Position numbers and translations under genes: made by a program. The notes beneath the pieces are model-generated. The model was not told the DNA's origin, did not search any database, and worked only from the letters and a program-made list of their open reading frames with translations. DNA of 64,000 nucleotides, taken from the NCBI RefSeq assembly GCF_013911755.1, contig NZ_JACESP010000006.1, positions 93,195 to 157,194 on the forward strand, read 5' to 3'. Shown piece after piece: positions 49,809 through 61,636 of this stretch (positions are counted from its first letter, which is position 1; the number at the start of each line of letters is the position of its first letter). The stretch comes from Sphingosinicella sp. GTDB taxonomy: Bacteria; Pseudomonadota; Alphaproteobacteria; Sphingomonadales; Sphingomonadaceae.

Positions 49809-50227
49809 TGGCGGAGGCGCAGATTTCCGTCTTCACGCAGCAGAAAGCCCCAGCGCCGGAGGACATCGACGAGCTGGGGCACGTCAACAACGCCGTGTAC
49901 GTCCGCTGGATTCAGGATATCGCGGTGGCGCACTGGTATTCTGTAGCGCCCGCCGATCTCGCAGCGAACGTCGTATGGGTCGTCGTCCGTCACGAGATCG
50001 ACTACCGCGCGCCGAGCCACCTCGGCGAAACGCTGACGCTGCGGACATGGGTCGGCGATGCGCCCAAGGGGGCGCGCTACGACCGCTTCGTCGAAGTGGT
50101 CGGCCCGGACGGCAAGGTGCGCGTGCGCGCGCTCACGACATGGGCGCTTCTCGACCGCGAAAGCCGCCGCCCGATGCGGGTCACGGCGGAATTCACCGCG
50201 CCTTTCGTTCCGAAAAAGTCGGTATAG
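49805..50227 (+). CDS. Acyl-CoA thioesterase, hot-dog fold (4HBT/FatA-like)
   Basis: A 140-residue thioesterase: DELGHVNNAVYVRWIQDIAVAHW carries the catalytic-loop pattern DxxGHVNNxxYxxW of YbgC/4HBT proteins. Later RHEIDYRAPSHLGETLTLRTWVG and TTWALLDRESRRPMRV complete the fold. ATGATG at 49805/49808 overlaps the ptrB stop, so translation is coupled. Substrate unknown. Confidence 0.92.
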   Translation: MMAEAQISVFTQQKAPAPEDIDELGHVNNAVYVRWIQDIAVAHWYSVAPADLAANVVWVVVRHEIDYRAPSHLGETLTLRTWVGDAPKGARYDRFVEVVGPDGKVRVRALTTWALLDRESRRPMRVTAEFTAPFVPKKSV

Positions 50228-50293
50228 TTAGGAGTTTGCTAAGCTTGCCGCGCTAGTTTCCCTCAGCGGCCGACGGTTTCGGCCGAGGGGATC

Positions 50294-51811
50294 ATGATGA
50301 GTGCATTCGGCAAAAAGGCTGGAATTGGGGCAGCACTGAGCGCGCCGCGTCGGGGCTTCGGCAACGCGGCGCCGATGCGCGGACCGCGCAGCGCCCCGGC
50401 CGTGGAGCCGCTTCCCGAAATTGAAGACGTACCGGAGAGCGCCGAGCCCGCGCTCGAACTCACGGGCGACCGCGTCCAGGATGCGATGCAGCGCCTCAGC
50501 GCGCGCGAGCGCGGCGCTGCCGGTTCGGTAAACTCCCAGCAGGAAGGCTTCGAAGCCTCGATCCACAAGATCAAGGAACAGGTGCTCCCGCGTCTTCTGG
50601 AACGTGTCGATCCGGAAGCCGCCGCGACGCTTTCCAAGGACGAGCTCAGCGAGGAATTCCGGCCGATCATCGGCGAGGTGCTCGCCGAGCTGAAACTGAC
50701 GCTCAACCGCCGCGAGCAGATCGCGCTCGAAAAGGTTCTCGTCGACGAGCTCCTCGGCCTCGGGCCGCTCGAAGTGCTGCTCGCCGATCCGGCCGTCTCC
50801 GACATCATGGTGAACGGCCCCAACCAGACCTTCATCGAACGCAAGGGCAAGCTCGAGCTCGCGAGCATCGTGTTCCGCGACGAGGAGCACCTGTTCCAGA
50901 TCGCGCAGCGCATCGTGAACCGTGTCGGTCGCCGCATCGACCAGACCACGCCGCTCGCTGACGCCCGCCTGCCCGACGGCAGCCGCGTCAACGTGATCGT
51001 GCCCCCGCTCAGCCTGCGCGGCACGGCCATCTCGATTCGTAAATTCTCCGCCAAGCCCATCACCATCGACATGATGCAAAAGGGCGAGTCGATGTCGGAG
51101 AAGATGGCGACGGTCCTGAAGATCGCCGGCGCCTGCCGCTTCAACGTCGTCATCTCGGGCGGTACGGGTTCGGGCAAGACGACGATGCTGAACGCCATGT
51201 CGAAGATGATCGACCCCGGCGAGCGCGTCATCACCATCGAGGACGCGGCCGAGCTTCAGCTCCAGCAACCGCACGTGCTGACGCTGGAAACCCGCCCCGC
51301 GAACCTTGAAGGCAAGGGCGCGATCACCATTCGCGACCTCGTCATCAACGCGCTGCGTATGCGCCCGGATCGCATCATCCTCGGCGAAATCCGCGGGCAG
51401 GAGTGTTTCGACCTGCTCGCCGCCATGAACACCGGCCACGACGGATCGATGGCGACGCTCCACTCGAACTCTCCGCGCGAATGCCTCGCGCGTATGGAGA
51501 ACATGGTGATGATGGGCGACATCAAGATCCCCAAGGAAGCCATCAGCCGTCAGATCGCCGATTCGGTCGACATGATCGTGCAGGTGAAGCGCCTGCGCGA
51601 CGGTTCGCGCCGCGTGACGAACATCACCGAGGTCGTCGGCATGGAAGGCCCGGTGATCGTGACGCAGGAACTGTTCAAGTTCGAGTATCTCGACGAGGCC
51701 GAAGACGGCCGCATCATCGGTGAATACCGTTCTATGGGCCTGCGCCCGCACACGTTCGAAAAAGCCAAGGCCTTCGGCTTCGACCAGGCCTTGCTGGAGG
51801 CCTGCCTGTGA
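50294..51811 (+). CDS. cpaF: CpaF-type secretion ATPase (Flp/Tad pilus)
   Basis: A 505-residue hexameric ATPase of the TadA/CpaF group powering Flp pilus assembly. A variable N-terminus (1-80) precedes the N-domain [20 protein letters not shown]. The Walker A is [16 protein letters not shown] (near residue 290), Asp box [16 protein letters not shown], Walker [13 protein letters not shown], and His box [17 protein letters not shown]. No other tad/cpa genes are in the window. GAGGGG precedes tandem ATGs; the second (50297) has better spacing. It is coupled to an 84-residue gene by a GTGA overlap. Confidence 0.95.
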   Translation: MMSAFGKKAGIGAALSAPRRGFGNAAPMRGPRSAPAVEPLPEIEDVPESAEPALELTGDRVQDAMQRLSARERGAAGSVNSQQEGFEASIHKIKEQVLPRLLERVDPEAAATLSKDELSEEFRPIIGEVLAELKLTLNRREQIALEKVLVDELLGLGPLEVLLADPAVSDIMVNGPNQTFIERKGKLELASIVFRDEEHLFQIAQRIVNRVGRRIDQTTPLADARLPDGSRVNVIVPPLSLRGTAISIRKFSAKPITIDMMQKGESMSEKMATVLKIAGACRFNVVISGGTGSGKTTMLNAMSKMIDPGERVITIEDAAELQLQQPHVLTLETRPANLEGKGAITIRDLVINALRMRPDRIILGEIRGQECFDLLAAMNTGHDGSMATLHSNSPRECLARMENMVMMGDIKIPKEAISRQIADSVDMIVQVKRLRDGSRRVTNITEVVGMEGPVIVTQELFKFEYLDEAEDGRIIGEYRSMGLRPHTFEKAKAFGFDQALLEACL

Positions 51812-52062
51812 CCGTGGAAGCTCTCATCCCTGTAACGCCGCCGCTGGTGAAATCGCGCCTGCGCACCAAGCGCAAGGCGGCGGTGGAGCTCGTTCTGGAG
51901 GACGGCACCAGCCTTGCCGGCCACATGTTCGTGGGGCCTGACGAGCGCGTGCTCGAATGCCTGAACGACGCGCGGCCGTTCCTCCCCTTCCTGCAGTCCG
52001 ACGGCACGATGCTGATCGTCGCCAAGCTCAAGATCGCCGCCTGCCGACCGCTCGAAGACTGA
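51808..52062 (+). CDS. Small protein coupled to cpaF (84 aa)
   Basis: An 84-residue protein whose GTG overlaps the cpaF stop (GTGA). The core VELVLEDGTSLAGHMFVGPDERVLECLNDARPFLPFLQSDGTMLIVAKLKIAACRP looks like a small beta-barrel and recalls DUF6812-type proteins with the FLND-RPFLPL pattern (from memory, not searched). No signal peptide or membrane segment. The tight coupling hints at a role with CpaF, but that is inference. Confidence 0.75.
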   Translation: MTVEALIPVTPPLVKSRLRTKRKAAVELVLEDGTSLAGHMFVGPDERVLECLNDARPFLPFLQSDGTMLIVAKLKIAACRPLED

Positions 52063-52066
52063 GCTC

Positions 52067-52297
52067 TTAAGCCGGCCAGACCGCCGGCAGGTGCGCCGCG
52101 CCTGCGATCAGCGCGAGCAGCGCCAGAAACATCACACCGTGCCACGGCACCCAGGGCAGCACCCCGGGCTTGCGTTTGCGCCGCACTTGCCAGAGGCTGA
52201 GGAGGCCGAACGCAAGTGCGACCAGCATCATCTTCAGCGTGATCTCGAATGTCATGCGGGGCAGATAGTGCGTCGCCTGCGTATAGAACAGGTCCAT
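52067..52297 (-). CDS. Small membrane protein (62-76 aa)
   Basis: A short frame with two hydrophobic helices, MLVALAFGLLSLWQV and GVMFLALLALIAGAAHLP, separated by a basic loop (RRKRKPGVLPWVPWH). ATG at 52297 gives 76 residues (MDLFYTQATHYLPR first); ATG at 52255 (MTFEITLK) gives 62. Neither has a Shine-Dalgarno site. Composition and topology support a real gene; no family is recognised. It lies between the cpaF operon (convergent) and the methyltransferase (divergent). Confidence 0.6.
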   Translation of the reverse strand: MDLFYTQATHYLPRMTFEITLKMMLVALAFGLLSLWQVRRKRKPGVLPWVPWHGVMFLALLALIAGAAHLPAVWPA

Positions 52298-52320
52298 GTG
52301 GGCCAACGAGGGAGAATCCA

Positions 52321-53148
52321 ATGATCCGCACCATTCTTGCCGCCGCTCTGGTATCGGCGATCGCGGTTCCCGCAATCGCACAAGACCACAGCCACCACGC
52401 CGCACATGCCGCGCCGAACTATGCCGCCGCGCTCGCAGGCGTGCACCGCAGCGAGGCGAACCGTGCGCGCGATCCGTATCGCCACCCGGCCGAAACGCTT
52501 GCCTTCTTCGGCCTCCAGCCGGGCATGACCGTGGTCGAGGTCGCGCCCGGCGGCGGCTGGTATACGGAGGTTCTCGCCCCGATCCTTTCAGGTCACGGCA
52601 AGCTCTACGCCGCGCACGGCATCCCCGAAGCGAGCGAATATGCCGCGAAGTCGCTCGCGGCATATCAGGCAAAGCTGGCGTCGGACCCGATCTACAAGGC
52701 TGTTGAAGTCACGAAGTTCGGCAAGGGCCACTACGACGGCCTCGCGCCCGCGGGCAGCGCCGACATGGTGCTCACCTTCCGCAATGTCCATAACTGGTAC
52801 ATGGGCGATTTCGCGGGCGATGCCTTCAAGGCGTTCTACAAGGCGCTGAAGCCCGGCGGCGTGCTCGGCGTCGTCGAGCATCGCCTGCCCGAAGATCGGC
52901 CCGACGAGGCGATGAAGTCCTCCGGCTACATGAAGCGCTCGACTATCGTCGCGCTTGCCGAAGCTGCGGGCTTCAAACTCGCCGGCGAATCCGACGTGAA
53001 TGCCAACCCGAAGGACAGCGCCGACTGGCCGAAGGGCGTGTGGACGCTGCCGCCCAATTTCCGCGAGGGCGACGAGACCCGCGCCAAATACACGGCGATC
53101 GGCGAATCCGACCGCATGACGCTCAAGTTCGTGAAGCCTGCGTCTTAA
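52321..53148 (+). CDS. Predicted exported SAM-dependent methyltransferase-fold protein
   Basis: A 275-residue protein that combines a signal peptide (MIRTILAAALVSAIAVPAIAQ) and a His-rich linker (DHSHHAAHAAP) with a class I methyltransferase fold: LQPGMTVVEVAPGGGWYTEVLAPIL is motif I, VLTFRNVHNWYMG lies at motif IV, and LKPGGVLGVVEHRL is motif VI. The family resembles the group predicted as COG4798. SAM is not known in the periplasm, so either the leader is a membrane anchor or the domain has lost methyl transfer. GGGAG is 7 bases before the ATG. It ends in a 4-base overlap with pepN. Confidence 0.87.
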   Translation: MIRTILAAALVSAIAVPAIAQDHSHHAAHAAPNYAAALAGVHRSEANRARDPYRHPAETLAFFGLQPGMTVVEVAPGGGWYTEVLAPILSGHGKLYAAHGIPEASEYAAKSLAAYQAKLASDPIYKAVEVTKFGKGHYDGLAPAGSADMVLTFRNVHNWYMGDFAGDAFKAFYKALKPGGVLGVVEHRLPEDRPDEAMKSSGYMKRSTIVALAEAAGFKLAGESDVNANPKDSADWPKGVWTLPPNFREGDETRAKYTAIGESDRMTLKFVKPAS

Positions 53149-55748
53149 GCGAGGCTCTTCGACGCCATCTCGAACGTATCGCGCGAGACGCCCGGCGCCG
53201 CGACGATGCGTTCGAGTTCGGCGCGCATCAGCGCGGCGCGCGCGTCTTCCATGCGCCGCCAGCGACCGAACGGCGCGATGAAGCGCGCCGCCGTCTGCGG
53301 ATTGATCGCATCCACCTCCAGCAGCTTGTCCGCCACGAAGCGATAGCCGGCGCCATCTTTCCGGTGGAACACGAACTGGTTCATCGCAAGCGCGCCGACG
53401 AGTGATCGGAAGCGGTTCGGGTTGCGGATCGTGAAGTCCGGATGCGCGGCAAGTGCGATAGTCTTTTCAAGTGCGCCGTCCCCCGTCGCCAACGCCTGCG
53501 CCGTGAACCACTTGTCGAGCACCAGCGCATCGCCCTTGAAGCGATCGTAGAAGTCCTGCAGCACGCGTTTCCGCGCCGGGGCATCCGTATAGACGAGCAG
53601 GCCGAGCGCGGCGATGCGATCCGTCATGTTCGTCGCTGCCTGATATTGCGCCTCCGCCGCCGCGACCGCGGCATCGTCCGCATCGGCGAACAAATAGCCG
53701 AGCGCGACGTTCTTCAGGCGACGCCGACCCTTGCCGTCGGCCGACAGGTCGTAGACGCCGTCCGAAAGGCTGGCGTGCAGTGCTGCCCACGTCTGGCGGC
53801 CAACGCCCTCCAGAAGCGCGCGGCGCAACCCCTCGCGCGCGATATGCACGGCATCGGGGTCAACATTCGCCGACAGCCGCTCCGCGACCATCGTCTCCGT
53901 CGGCAGCAGGATCGATTCGCCGATGAAGGCATGATCGAGCGCCTGGTTCCTGATCGTCCGGCTCACCGCTTCGACAAGCGGCGCGGCATCGGTGCGCCCG
54001 TTCCGCACGGCATCCACCAGCCGGTCCATCATCAGCTGCTGCATCGCCTCGTAGCGCGCGAACGGATCGTCGTCGTGCGCGGAGAGGAACGCGAAATCGG
54101 CGGCGCTCCGCTTCGTCTCGACCGTCACCGGCGCCGAAAAGCCCCGGTTGATCGAGAGCACCGGCGGCTCGGCAATATTCTCGAACGTCATCGTCGCGCT
54201 CGCCGAGCGGAGCTGGAAGAGCTGCTCAGGCCCGAGCAGCGACCCCGACTCCCGCCCGAACAGCGCGATCTTCAGCGGAATGTGCATCGGCGCCTTCTTC
54301 GATTGGCCGGGCGTATCGGGCACAGTCTGCGAAAGCGTCAGCGTCGCGGATTTCGCCGCCACATCATAGGCAAGGTCCGCCGTCACGGTCGGCGTCCCCG
54401 CCTGCGAATACCACAGGCGGAATTGTCCGAAATCGGTGCCGCCGCCATCTTCCAGCGCCTTCACCCAGTCCTCGACCGTCGCCGCCTCGCCGTCATGGCG
54501 CGCGAAATAAAGGTCGGTGCCTTTCCGATAATTCTCCGGCCCCAGCAGCGTCGCCGCCATGCGGATCACTTCGGCGCCCTTGTTGTAGACGGTCGCCGTG
54601 TAGAAGTTCGAAATCTCGATGTAGCTCTCAGGCCGCACCGGATGCGCAAGCGGCCCGGCGTCCTCCTGGAACTGCGCGGCGCGCAGCGCGCGCACGTCCT
54701 CGATGCGCTTCACCGCGGGGCTGCCCATGTCGGCGCTGAAGCTCTGGTCGCGGAAGACGGTGAGGCCTTCCTTGAGGCTCAGCTGGAACCAGTCACGGCA
54801 GGTGATGCGGTTGCCGGTCCAGTTGTGGAAATACTCGTGCGCCACCACCGCCGCGACGGCATCGAAATCCGCGTCGGTCGCGGTTTCGGCGTCGGCGAGG
54901 ATGTATTTCGAATTGAAGACGTTGAGGCCCTTGTTCTCCATCGCGCCGAAATTGAAATCGTCGACGGCAACGATGTTGAACACATCAAGATCATATTCGC
55001 GCCCGTAGTGAACCTCGTCCCAGCGCATCGAATCCTTCAGCGCCTGCATCGCGTGGCGGCACTTTTCCACATCGCCCGGGCGAACCCAGATGCCGAGCTT
55101 CACGTGACGGCCGGACATCGTCTCGAAACTGTCTTCAAGCGCGCTGAGATCGCCCGCGACGACCGCGAACAGATAGCAGGGCTTCGGAAACGGATCGTCC
55201 CACCGCGCGAAGTGGCGGCCGTCGGCAAGATCGCCCGCCGCGACCGGATTGCCGTTCGAAAGCAGCACCGGATAGCGCGCCTTGTCCGCCTTCAGTTCCA
55301 CCGAATAGCGGCTGAGCACGTCGGGCCGATCCGGGAAGAAGGTGATACGCCGGAAGCCTTCCGCCTCGCACTGCGTGCAGAGATTGCCGCCCGAGGCATA
55401 GAGACCCATCAGCTTGGTGTTCGCGGCAGGCGCGATTTCCACGAGCGTTTCCACAGTCGCGGTATCGCCCGAGATCGGAATCACGAGCTTGCCGTCCGCC
55501 AGCGTGTAATCGGCCACCCCGAGCACCCGCCCGTCCACGGCAACGGATTTCAGATCAAGGTCGTCGCCGTCGAGCACGAGCGGTCCGTCGCCCGCGCGCT
55601 CCACCTTCAACACCGCGCGAACGCGCGTGCGGTCCGCATCGAGATCGAAGGCAAGGCTGATGTCGGGGATGCGCCACGCGGGCGGTGCATAATCCTCGCG
55701 GCGGGTGATCGTGGGGGTTTCGCTTCGTGCTTCCATGGGAGCCGACAT
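53145..55748 (-). CDS. pepN: Aminopeptidase N (M1 family, E. coli PepN type)
   Basis: An 867-residue zinc aminopeptidase of the long bacterial form. The zinc site is HEYFHNWTGNR (first His near residue 304 counting from 55748) with the third ligand Glu in SLKEGLTVFRDQSF. The exopeptidase motif GAMEN is near residue 270. The C-terminal half is the helical ring domain (FARYEAMQQLMMDRL to the end). The ATG at 55748 (MSAPMEAR) or 55736 (MEARSETP) could start it; neither has a good ribosome site. Reading frame upstream is open but overlaps the repeat at 55791-55867. Confidence 0.96.
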   Translation of the reverse strand: MSAPMEARSETPTITRREDYAPPAWRIPDISLAFDLDADRTRVRAVLKVERAGDGPLVLDGDDLDLKSVAVDGRVLGVADYTLADGKLVIPISGDTATVETLVEIAPAANTKLMGLYASGGNLCTQCEAEGFRRITFFPDRPDVLSRYSVELKADKARYPVLLSNGNPVAAGDLADGRHFARWDDPFPKPCYLFAVVAGDLSALEDSFETMSGRHVKLGIWVRPGDVEKCRHAMQALKDSMRWDEVHYGREYDLDVFNIVAVDDFNFGAMENKGLNVFNSKYILADAETATDADFDAVAAVVAHEYFHNWTGNRITCRDWFQLSLKEGLTVFRDQSFSADMGSPAVKRIEDVRALRAAQFQEDAGPLAHPVRPESYIEISNFYTATVYNKGAEVIRMAATLLGPENYRKGTDLYFARHDGEAATVEDWVKALEDGGGTDFGQFRLWYSQAGTPTVTADLAYDVAAKSATLTLSQTVPDTPGQSKKAPMHIPLKIALFGRESGSLLGPEQLFQLRSASATMTFENIAEPPVLSINRGFSAPVTVETKRSAADFAFLSAHDDDPFARYEAMQQLMMDRLVDAVRNGRTDAAPLVEAVSRTIRNQALDHAFIGESILLPTETMVAERLSANVDPDAVHIAREGLRRALLEGVGRQTWAALHASLSDGVYDLSADGKGRRRLKNVALGYLFADADDAAVAAAEAQYQAATNMTDRIAALGLLVYTDAPARKRVLQDFYDRFKGDALVLDKWFTAQALATGDGALEKTIALAAHPDFTIRNPNRFRSLVGALAMNQFVFHRKDGAGYRFVADKLLEVDAINPQTAARFIAPFGRWRRMEDARAALMRAELERIVAAPGVSRDTFEMASKSLA

Positions 55749-55790
55749 AGTGAGCGGAAAGGCGAATCGCCAGCAGGTTCGCGTGTGTCG

Positions 55791-55867
55791 TGCGTCCCTC
55801 GACTCCGCTCTGGATGAAAACCCTTTTCGCGCGACGATCAGCATCCCGAGCGAAGTCGAGGGACGCA
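55791..55867. repeat. REP-like interspersed hairpin repeat
   Basis: Left arm 55791-55816 and right arm 55842-55867, 26 bases each, pair at 24 of 26 positions around a 25-base loop. The core TCGACTTCGCTCGGGATG type sequence resembles the short inverted repeats I recall in sphingomonad intergenic regions. It lies between the divergent pepN and SDR genes. No second copy was noticed in the window. Confidence 0.75.
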
Positions 55868-55910
55868 CAACCCGATGACAGCCGACATGATCCCCGCCAT
55901 GATACACGCG

Positions 55911-56704
55911 ATGCCTCACCTCCTGATCCTCGGCCAGGGTTACACCGGATCGCGCCTGCGCACGGCGCTTGAGCGCGAAGGCTGGACCGTGACCGGCACG
56001 GCGCGCACCGCACGGCCCGGCATTCTCGCGGCGGATGACGCGCGCGTGGCGGACGCCATCGCCACCGCAACGCACATCCTGTCCTCCGTGCCTCCCGAAG
56101 CCGATCACGACCCGGTGCTCGCGCGGCACGGCGCGGCGCTCGCCGCCTCCGGCGCGTGGCTCGGCTACCTCTCCTCCACCGGCGTCTACGGCGACACCGG
56201 CGGCGCGTGGGTGGATGAAACCGCGCCCGTCGGACATGGCCGCCGCAGCGCGCGCACCGCCGCCGATCTTGCGTGGCAGAAGATCGGCGCACGCGTGCTG
56301 CGCCTGCCCGGCATCTACGGCCCAGGCCGCTCGGCGCTGGGCCGCGTGCGTGAGGGCAAGGCACAGCGCATCGACGCGGGAGAACAGGTGTTCAGCCGCA
56401 TCCATGTCGACGACATCGTGGCCGGCGTCATCGCCGCGTTCGCTGCCCCGCCCGGCGTGTGGAACATCGCGGACGACGAACCCGCGCCCGGCCACGCCGT
56501 CACCGCGTTCGCCTGTGCGCTCGCGGGCGCGCCGCTACCGCCGCTCGTGCCGCTCGCCGGGGCCGCACTCTCGCCGCAGGCGCGCGCCTTCTATTCGGAA
56601 AGCCGTCGCGTCGCGAACGGCAAGATGAAGCGCGACCTCGGTCTCCGGCTTCGCTATCCTGATTATCGATCCGGCCTTCGCGCCTGTCTTCGGGAGGAGT
56701 GCCC

Positions 56705-56708
<4 letters not shown>
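55911..56708 (+). CDS. SDR/NAD-dependent epimerase-like protein
   Basis: A 265-residue short-chain dehydrogenase-type protein with an N-terminal Rossmann motif HLLILGQGYTGSRLRTAL (GxGxxG variant) and family blocks GYLSSTGVYGDTGGAWVDETAP, VLRLPGIYGPGRSALGR, FSRIHVDDIVAGV and GVWNIADDEPAP. The classical Tyr-Lys pair is replaced by the pattern seen in YeeZ-like atypical SDRs. Several start codons are possible (55875, 55911); 55911 (MPHLLILG) fits the fold best. Its stop overlaps the next gene by four bases. Confidence 0.88.
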
Positions 56709-58978
<2,270 letters not shown>

Positions 58979-59039
58979 TCACGCACTTAGACATTGTCGG
59001 CACATGCGTTAGGCGTCCATAGTGGTCGCGCCCAGCATC

Positions 59040-60704
59040 ATGCCTGACAATCTCGACGATCCAACCGCCGCGCGCCCGTTCGCCGTTCCGATCTATCGGA
59101 CGGTATGGATCGCGAGCATCGTGTCCAATTTCGGCGGCATGATCCAGTCGGTCGGCGCGTCGTGGATGATGACGACGCTCACCACCTCCCCCGCGCTGGT
59201 CGCGCTCGTGCAGTCGTCGGTAACGCTGCCGATCGTACTGCTGTCGCTCGCGGCAGGCGCGATCGCCGACAATCGCGACCGGCGGCTTGTGATGCTTGTT
59301 GCGCAGGGTTTCATGCTCGTCGTGTCCGTCGGCCTCGCCGTCTGCACATGGGCGGGCCTCATCACGCCGTGGCTGCTGCTCGGCTTCACCTTCCTCATCG
59401 GGTGCGGCACGGCGCTGAACGGCCCGGCATGGCAGGCTTCGGTCGGCGACATGGTGCCGCGCGCCGCGCTTCCCGGTGCGATCGCGCTCAATGCGATGAA
59501 CTTCAACATCGCACGCAGCCTCGGCCCCGCGATCGGCGGTGCGATCGTCGCGGCGGCAGGCGCAGCGGCCGCCTTCGCCGTGAACGCGCTCAGCTATATC
59601 GGCCTCATCACCGTGCTGGCCCGCTGGCGGCCGCAGCGTCCGCCACGAACGTTGCCGCGCGAAGGGCTGGTCGACGCGATGGCGGCGGGCATCCGCTACG
59701 TCGCCATGTCGCCCACGCTGCGCGCCGTGCTGCTGCGCGCAGCGGTGTTCGGGCTCGCGGCGAGCGCCATTCCCGCGCTGATGCCCGTCGTCGCGCGTCA
59801 CCTGATTTCGGGCGGCGCCTTCACCTACGGGCTTTTGCTTGGCGCCTTCGGCATCGGCGCGATCGGCGGCGGGCTTTCGACCGGGCGCCTGCGCCGCACG
59901 CATTCGAGCGAATGGATCGTCCGCATCGCCATCGCCGCGTTTGCGGCCGGAACGGCGATCACCGCATTCAGCCCGGCGATGCCGCTCACCATGGTGGGGC
60001 TGTTCCTCGCCGGCGGCGGATGGGTGCTCGCGCTGTCGACGTTCAACGTCACCGTGCAGATGTCGGCGCCGCGCTGGGTCGTGGCGCGCGCGCTCGCGCT
60101 TTATCAGATGTGGGCGTTCGGCGGCATGGCGATCGGGAGCTGGATGTTCGGCGAGCTCGCCGGAATGGCGGACGTGCGCACGTCGCTGATGGTTTCCGCG
60201 ATGCTCCTCCTTCTCGGCCTCCTCCTCGGCTGGGCACGCCCGCTTCCCGAGGTGAAAGACCTCGATCTCGATCCCATCGCGCGCTGGACGGAACCGGAAG
60301 TCGCGGTGCCGGTCGAGCCCCGCACCGGCCCGGTGGTGGTGACGATCGACTATCGCATTCCCGAGGCGAGCATCCCCGCATTCCTTACCGTGATGAACGA
60401 GCGGCGGCGCATCCGTATGCGCGACGGCGCCCGGCACTGGACGCTGCTGCGCGATCTCGCCGATCCTGAACTCTGGATCGAGCGCTATCACGTGCCGACA
60501 TGGCTCGATTACATCCGCCACAACCAGCGCCGCACGAATGCGGATGCTGACAATTTCCATCGCCTGCGCGCGCTGCACACGGGCGCGGAACCCCCGCGAG
60601 TGCGCCGCATGATCGAGCGCCAGACCGCCGTTCTGCCCGGTCTCCGCCTGCCGAGCGCACGCGAACTCGCCGGGCCGATCACGGACCCATCGCAGTCGGG
60701 CTAA
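59040..60704 (+). CDS. MFS_3-type exporter (EntS-like) with C-terminal cytoplasmic domain
   Basis: A 554-residue major facilitator. About twelve helices occupy residues 20-415, with the loop GAIADNRDRRLVMLVAQ as the MFS motif A equivalent. After the last helix (LLLLGLLLGWARPL) a C-terminal soluble domain of about 125 residues follows (VVVTIDYRIPEASIPAFLTVMNERRRI ... WTLLRDLADPELWIERYHVPTW), resembling an antibiotic-biosynthesis-monooxygenase/dimeric alpha-beta barrel. This architecture matches the MFS_3 'transmembrane secretion effector' group. The ATG at 59040 starts MPDNLDD; an upstream GTG at 59022 is possible. It ends in a 4-base overlap with the opposing DMT gene. Confidence 0.9.
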   Translation: MPDNLDDPTAARPFAVPIYRTVWIASIVSNFGGMIQSVGASWMMTTLTTSPALVALVQSSVTLPIVLLSLAAGAIADNRDRRLVMLVAQGFMLVVSVGLAVCTWAGLITPWLLLGFTFLIGCGTALNGPAWQASVGDMVPRAALPGAIALNAMNFNIARSLGPAIGGAIVAAAGAAAAFAVNALSYIGLITVLARWRPQRPPRTLPREGLVDAMAAGIRYVAMSPTLRAVLLRAAVFGLAASAIPALMPVVARHLISGGAFTYGLLLGAFGIGAIGGGLSTGRLRRTHSSEWIVRIAIAAFAAGTAITAFSPAMPLTMVGLFLAGGGWVLALSTFNVTVQMSAPRWVVARALALYQMWAFGGMAIGSWMFGELAGMADVRTSLMVSAMLLLLGLLLGWARPLPEVKDLDLDPIARWTEPEVAVPVEPRTGPVVVTIDYRIPEASIPAFLTVMNERRRIRMRDGARHWTLLRDLADPELWIERYHVPTWLDYIRHNQRRTNADADNFHRLRALHTGAEPPRVRRMIERQTAVLPGLRLPSARELAGPITDPSQSG

Positions 60705-61636
60705 CTACGCCCCGTCGTGCCGCCCGCCGCGGCGGTCCCTGCAGGCACGCTGCGTGCCCCAAGCGCGATGACAAGGCCGATGACGGTGAGCACTGCCCCC
60801 GCCCCGGCAACCGGCGTCCAGCTGTAGCCTTCCAGAAACGTCGAGATCGTCATTGCGATAAACGGGACGAGCACGTTCGTATAACCGGCCCACGCCGGCC
60901 CGATGATGCGGATGACGTTGAAATAGAGCACGAACGCAAGCGCCGAGGCGAAGGCCGCGAGGTAGAAGACGCCGCCGAGATAGACGGGCGTCCATTCCAC
61001 GACGGGCGGCCCGCTCGTCGCCCAGGCAGCGGCCGCATCGATGATCGTGCCATAGGCCATCGCAAACGCGAGCATTCCGAACATGTCATAGCTGCGTGCA
61101 CGCACGGTCCCCTGCATGACGTTCGAAATCGAAGCGACGATGACGGCGCAGCCGGTAAGCACGAGGCCGGTCGTGAATGCGCCGCTCCAGCCCGTTTCCG
61201 TCAGTTCCCGCTCGAACAGCAGCGCGACGCCAACGATGCCGAGCCCCGCGCCGATCATGAAACGGCCGCTGATCGGCTGTTTCAGGAACAGCCACGCGAA
61301 CAGCGTATTCGGCACCACCAGCAGCGCGAAGACGACCGCGATCAGCCCCGAGGTGATGCTGCGGCTTGCCTGGTAGACGAAGTTGAAATTGCCCGCGAAT
61401 TGAAGGAGGCCGAGCAGAAGGAAAAATCCGTGCGCGGACAGCGGGAAACGCAGCGTCCGCCGCATGACGAGGCAGGCCCCGAACATCAGCAGGCTGGCAA
61501 CGGCGAACCGGTAGGTGACGGACCATTGCGGCGGCACGACGCCAAGCTGCGTCTTGATCACATACCAGGTCGTCCCCCAGATCAGCGTGACCGCCGCGAA
61601 CGGCAGGACGACGCGGAAAACGCCGGCGCGCGTCAC
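60701..61636 (-). CDS. DMT-superfamily (EamA) transporter
   Basis: A 311-residue ten-helix drug/metabolite transporter with two EamA repeats: VVLPFAAVTLIWGTTWYVIKTQLG opens the first and MLAFAMAYGTIIDAAAAW the second. The start is GTG at 61636, overlapping the ltaE stop (GTGA), so the two are translationally coupled. Partnering with threonine aldolase suggests amino-acid efflux (glycine, threonine or homoserine) but that is inference. Confidence 0.92.
   Translation of the reverse strand: MTRAGVFRVVLPFAAVTLIWGTTWYVIKTQLGVVPPQWSVTYRFAVASLLMFGACLVMRRTLRFPLSAHGFFLLLGLLQFAGNFNFVYQASRSITSGLIAVVFALLVVPNTLFAWLFLKQPISGRFMIGAGLGIVGVALLFERELTETGWSGAFTTGLVLTGCAVIVASISNVMQGTVRARSYDMFGMLAFAMAYGTIIDAAAAWATSGPPVVEWTPVYLGGVFYLAAFASALAFVLYFNVIRIIGPAWAGYTNVLVPFIAMTISTFLEGYSWTPVAGAGAVLTVIGLVIALGARSVPAGTAAAGGTTGRS

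Noticed and set aside
53442-55817. 791-codon plus-strand frame opposite pepN
   Set aside because: Shadow of pepN; Arg/His-rich, no fold or start signal.
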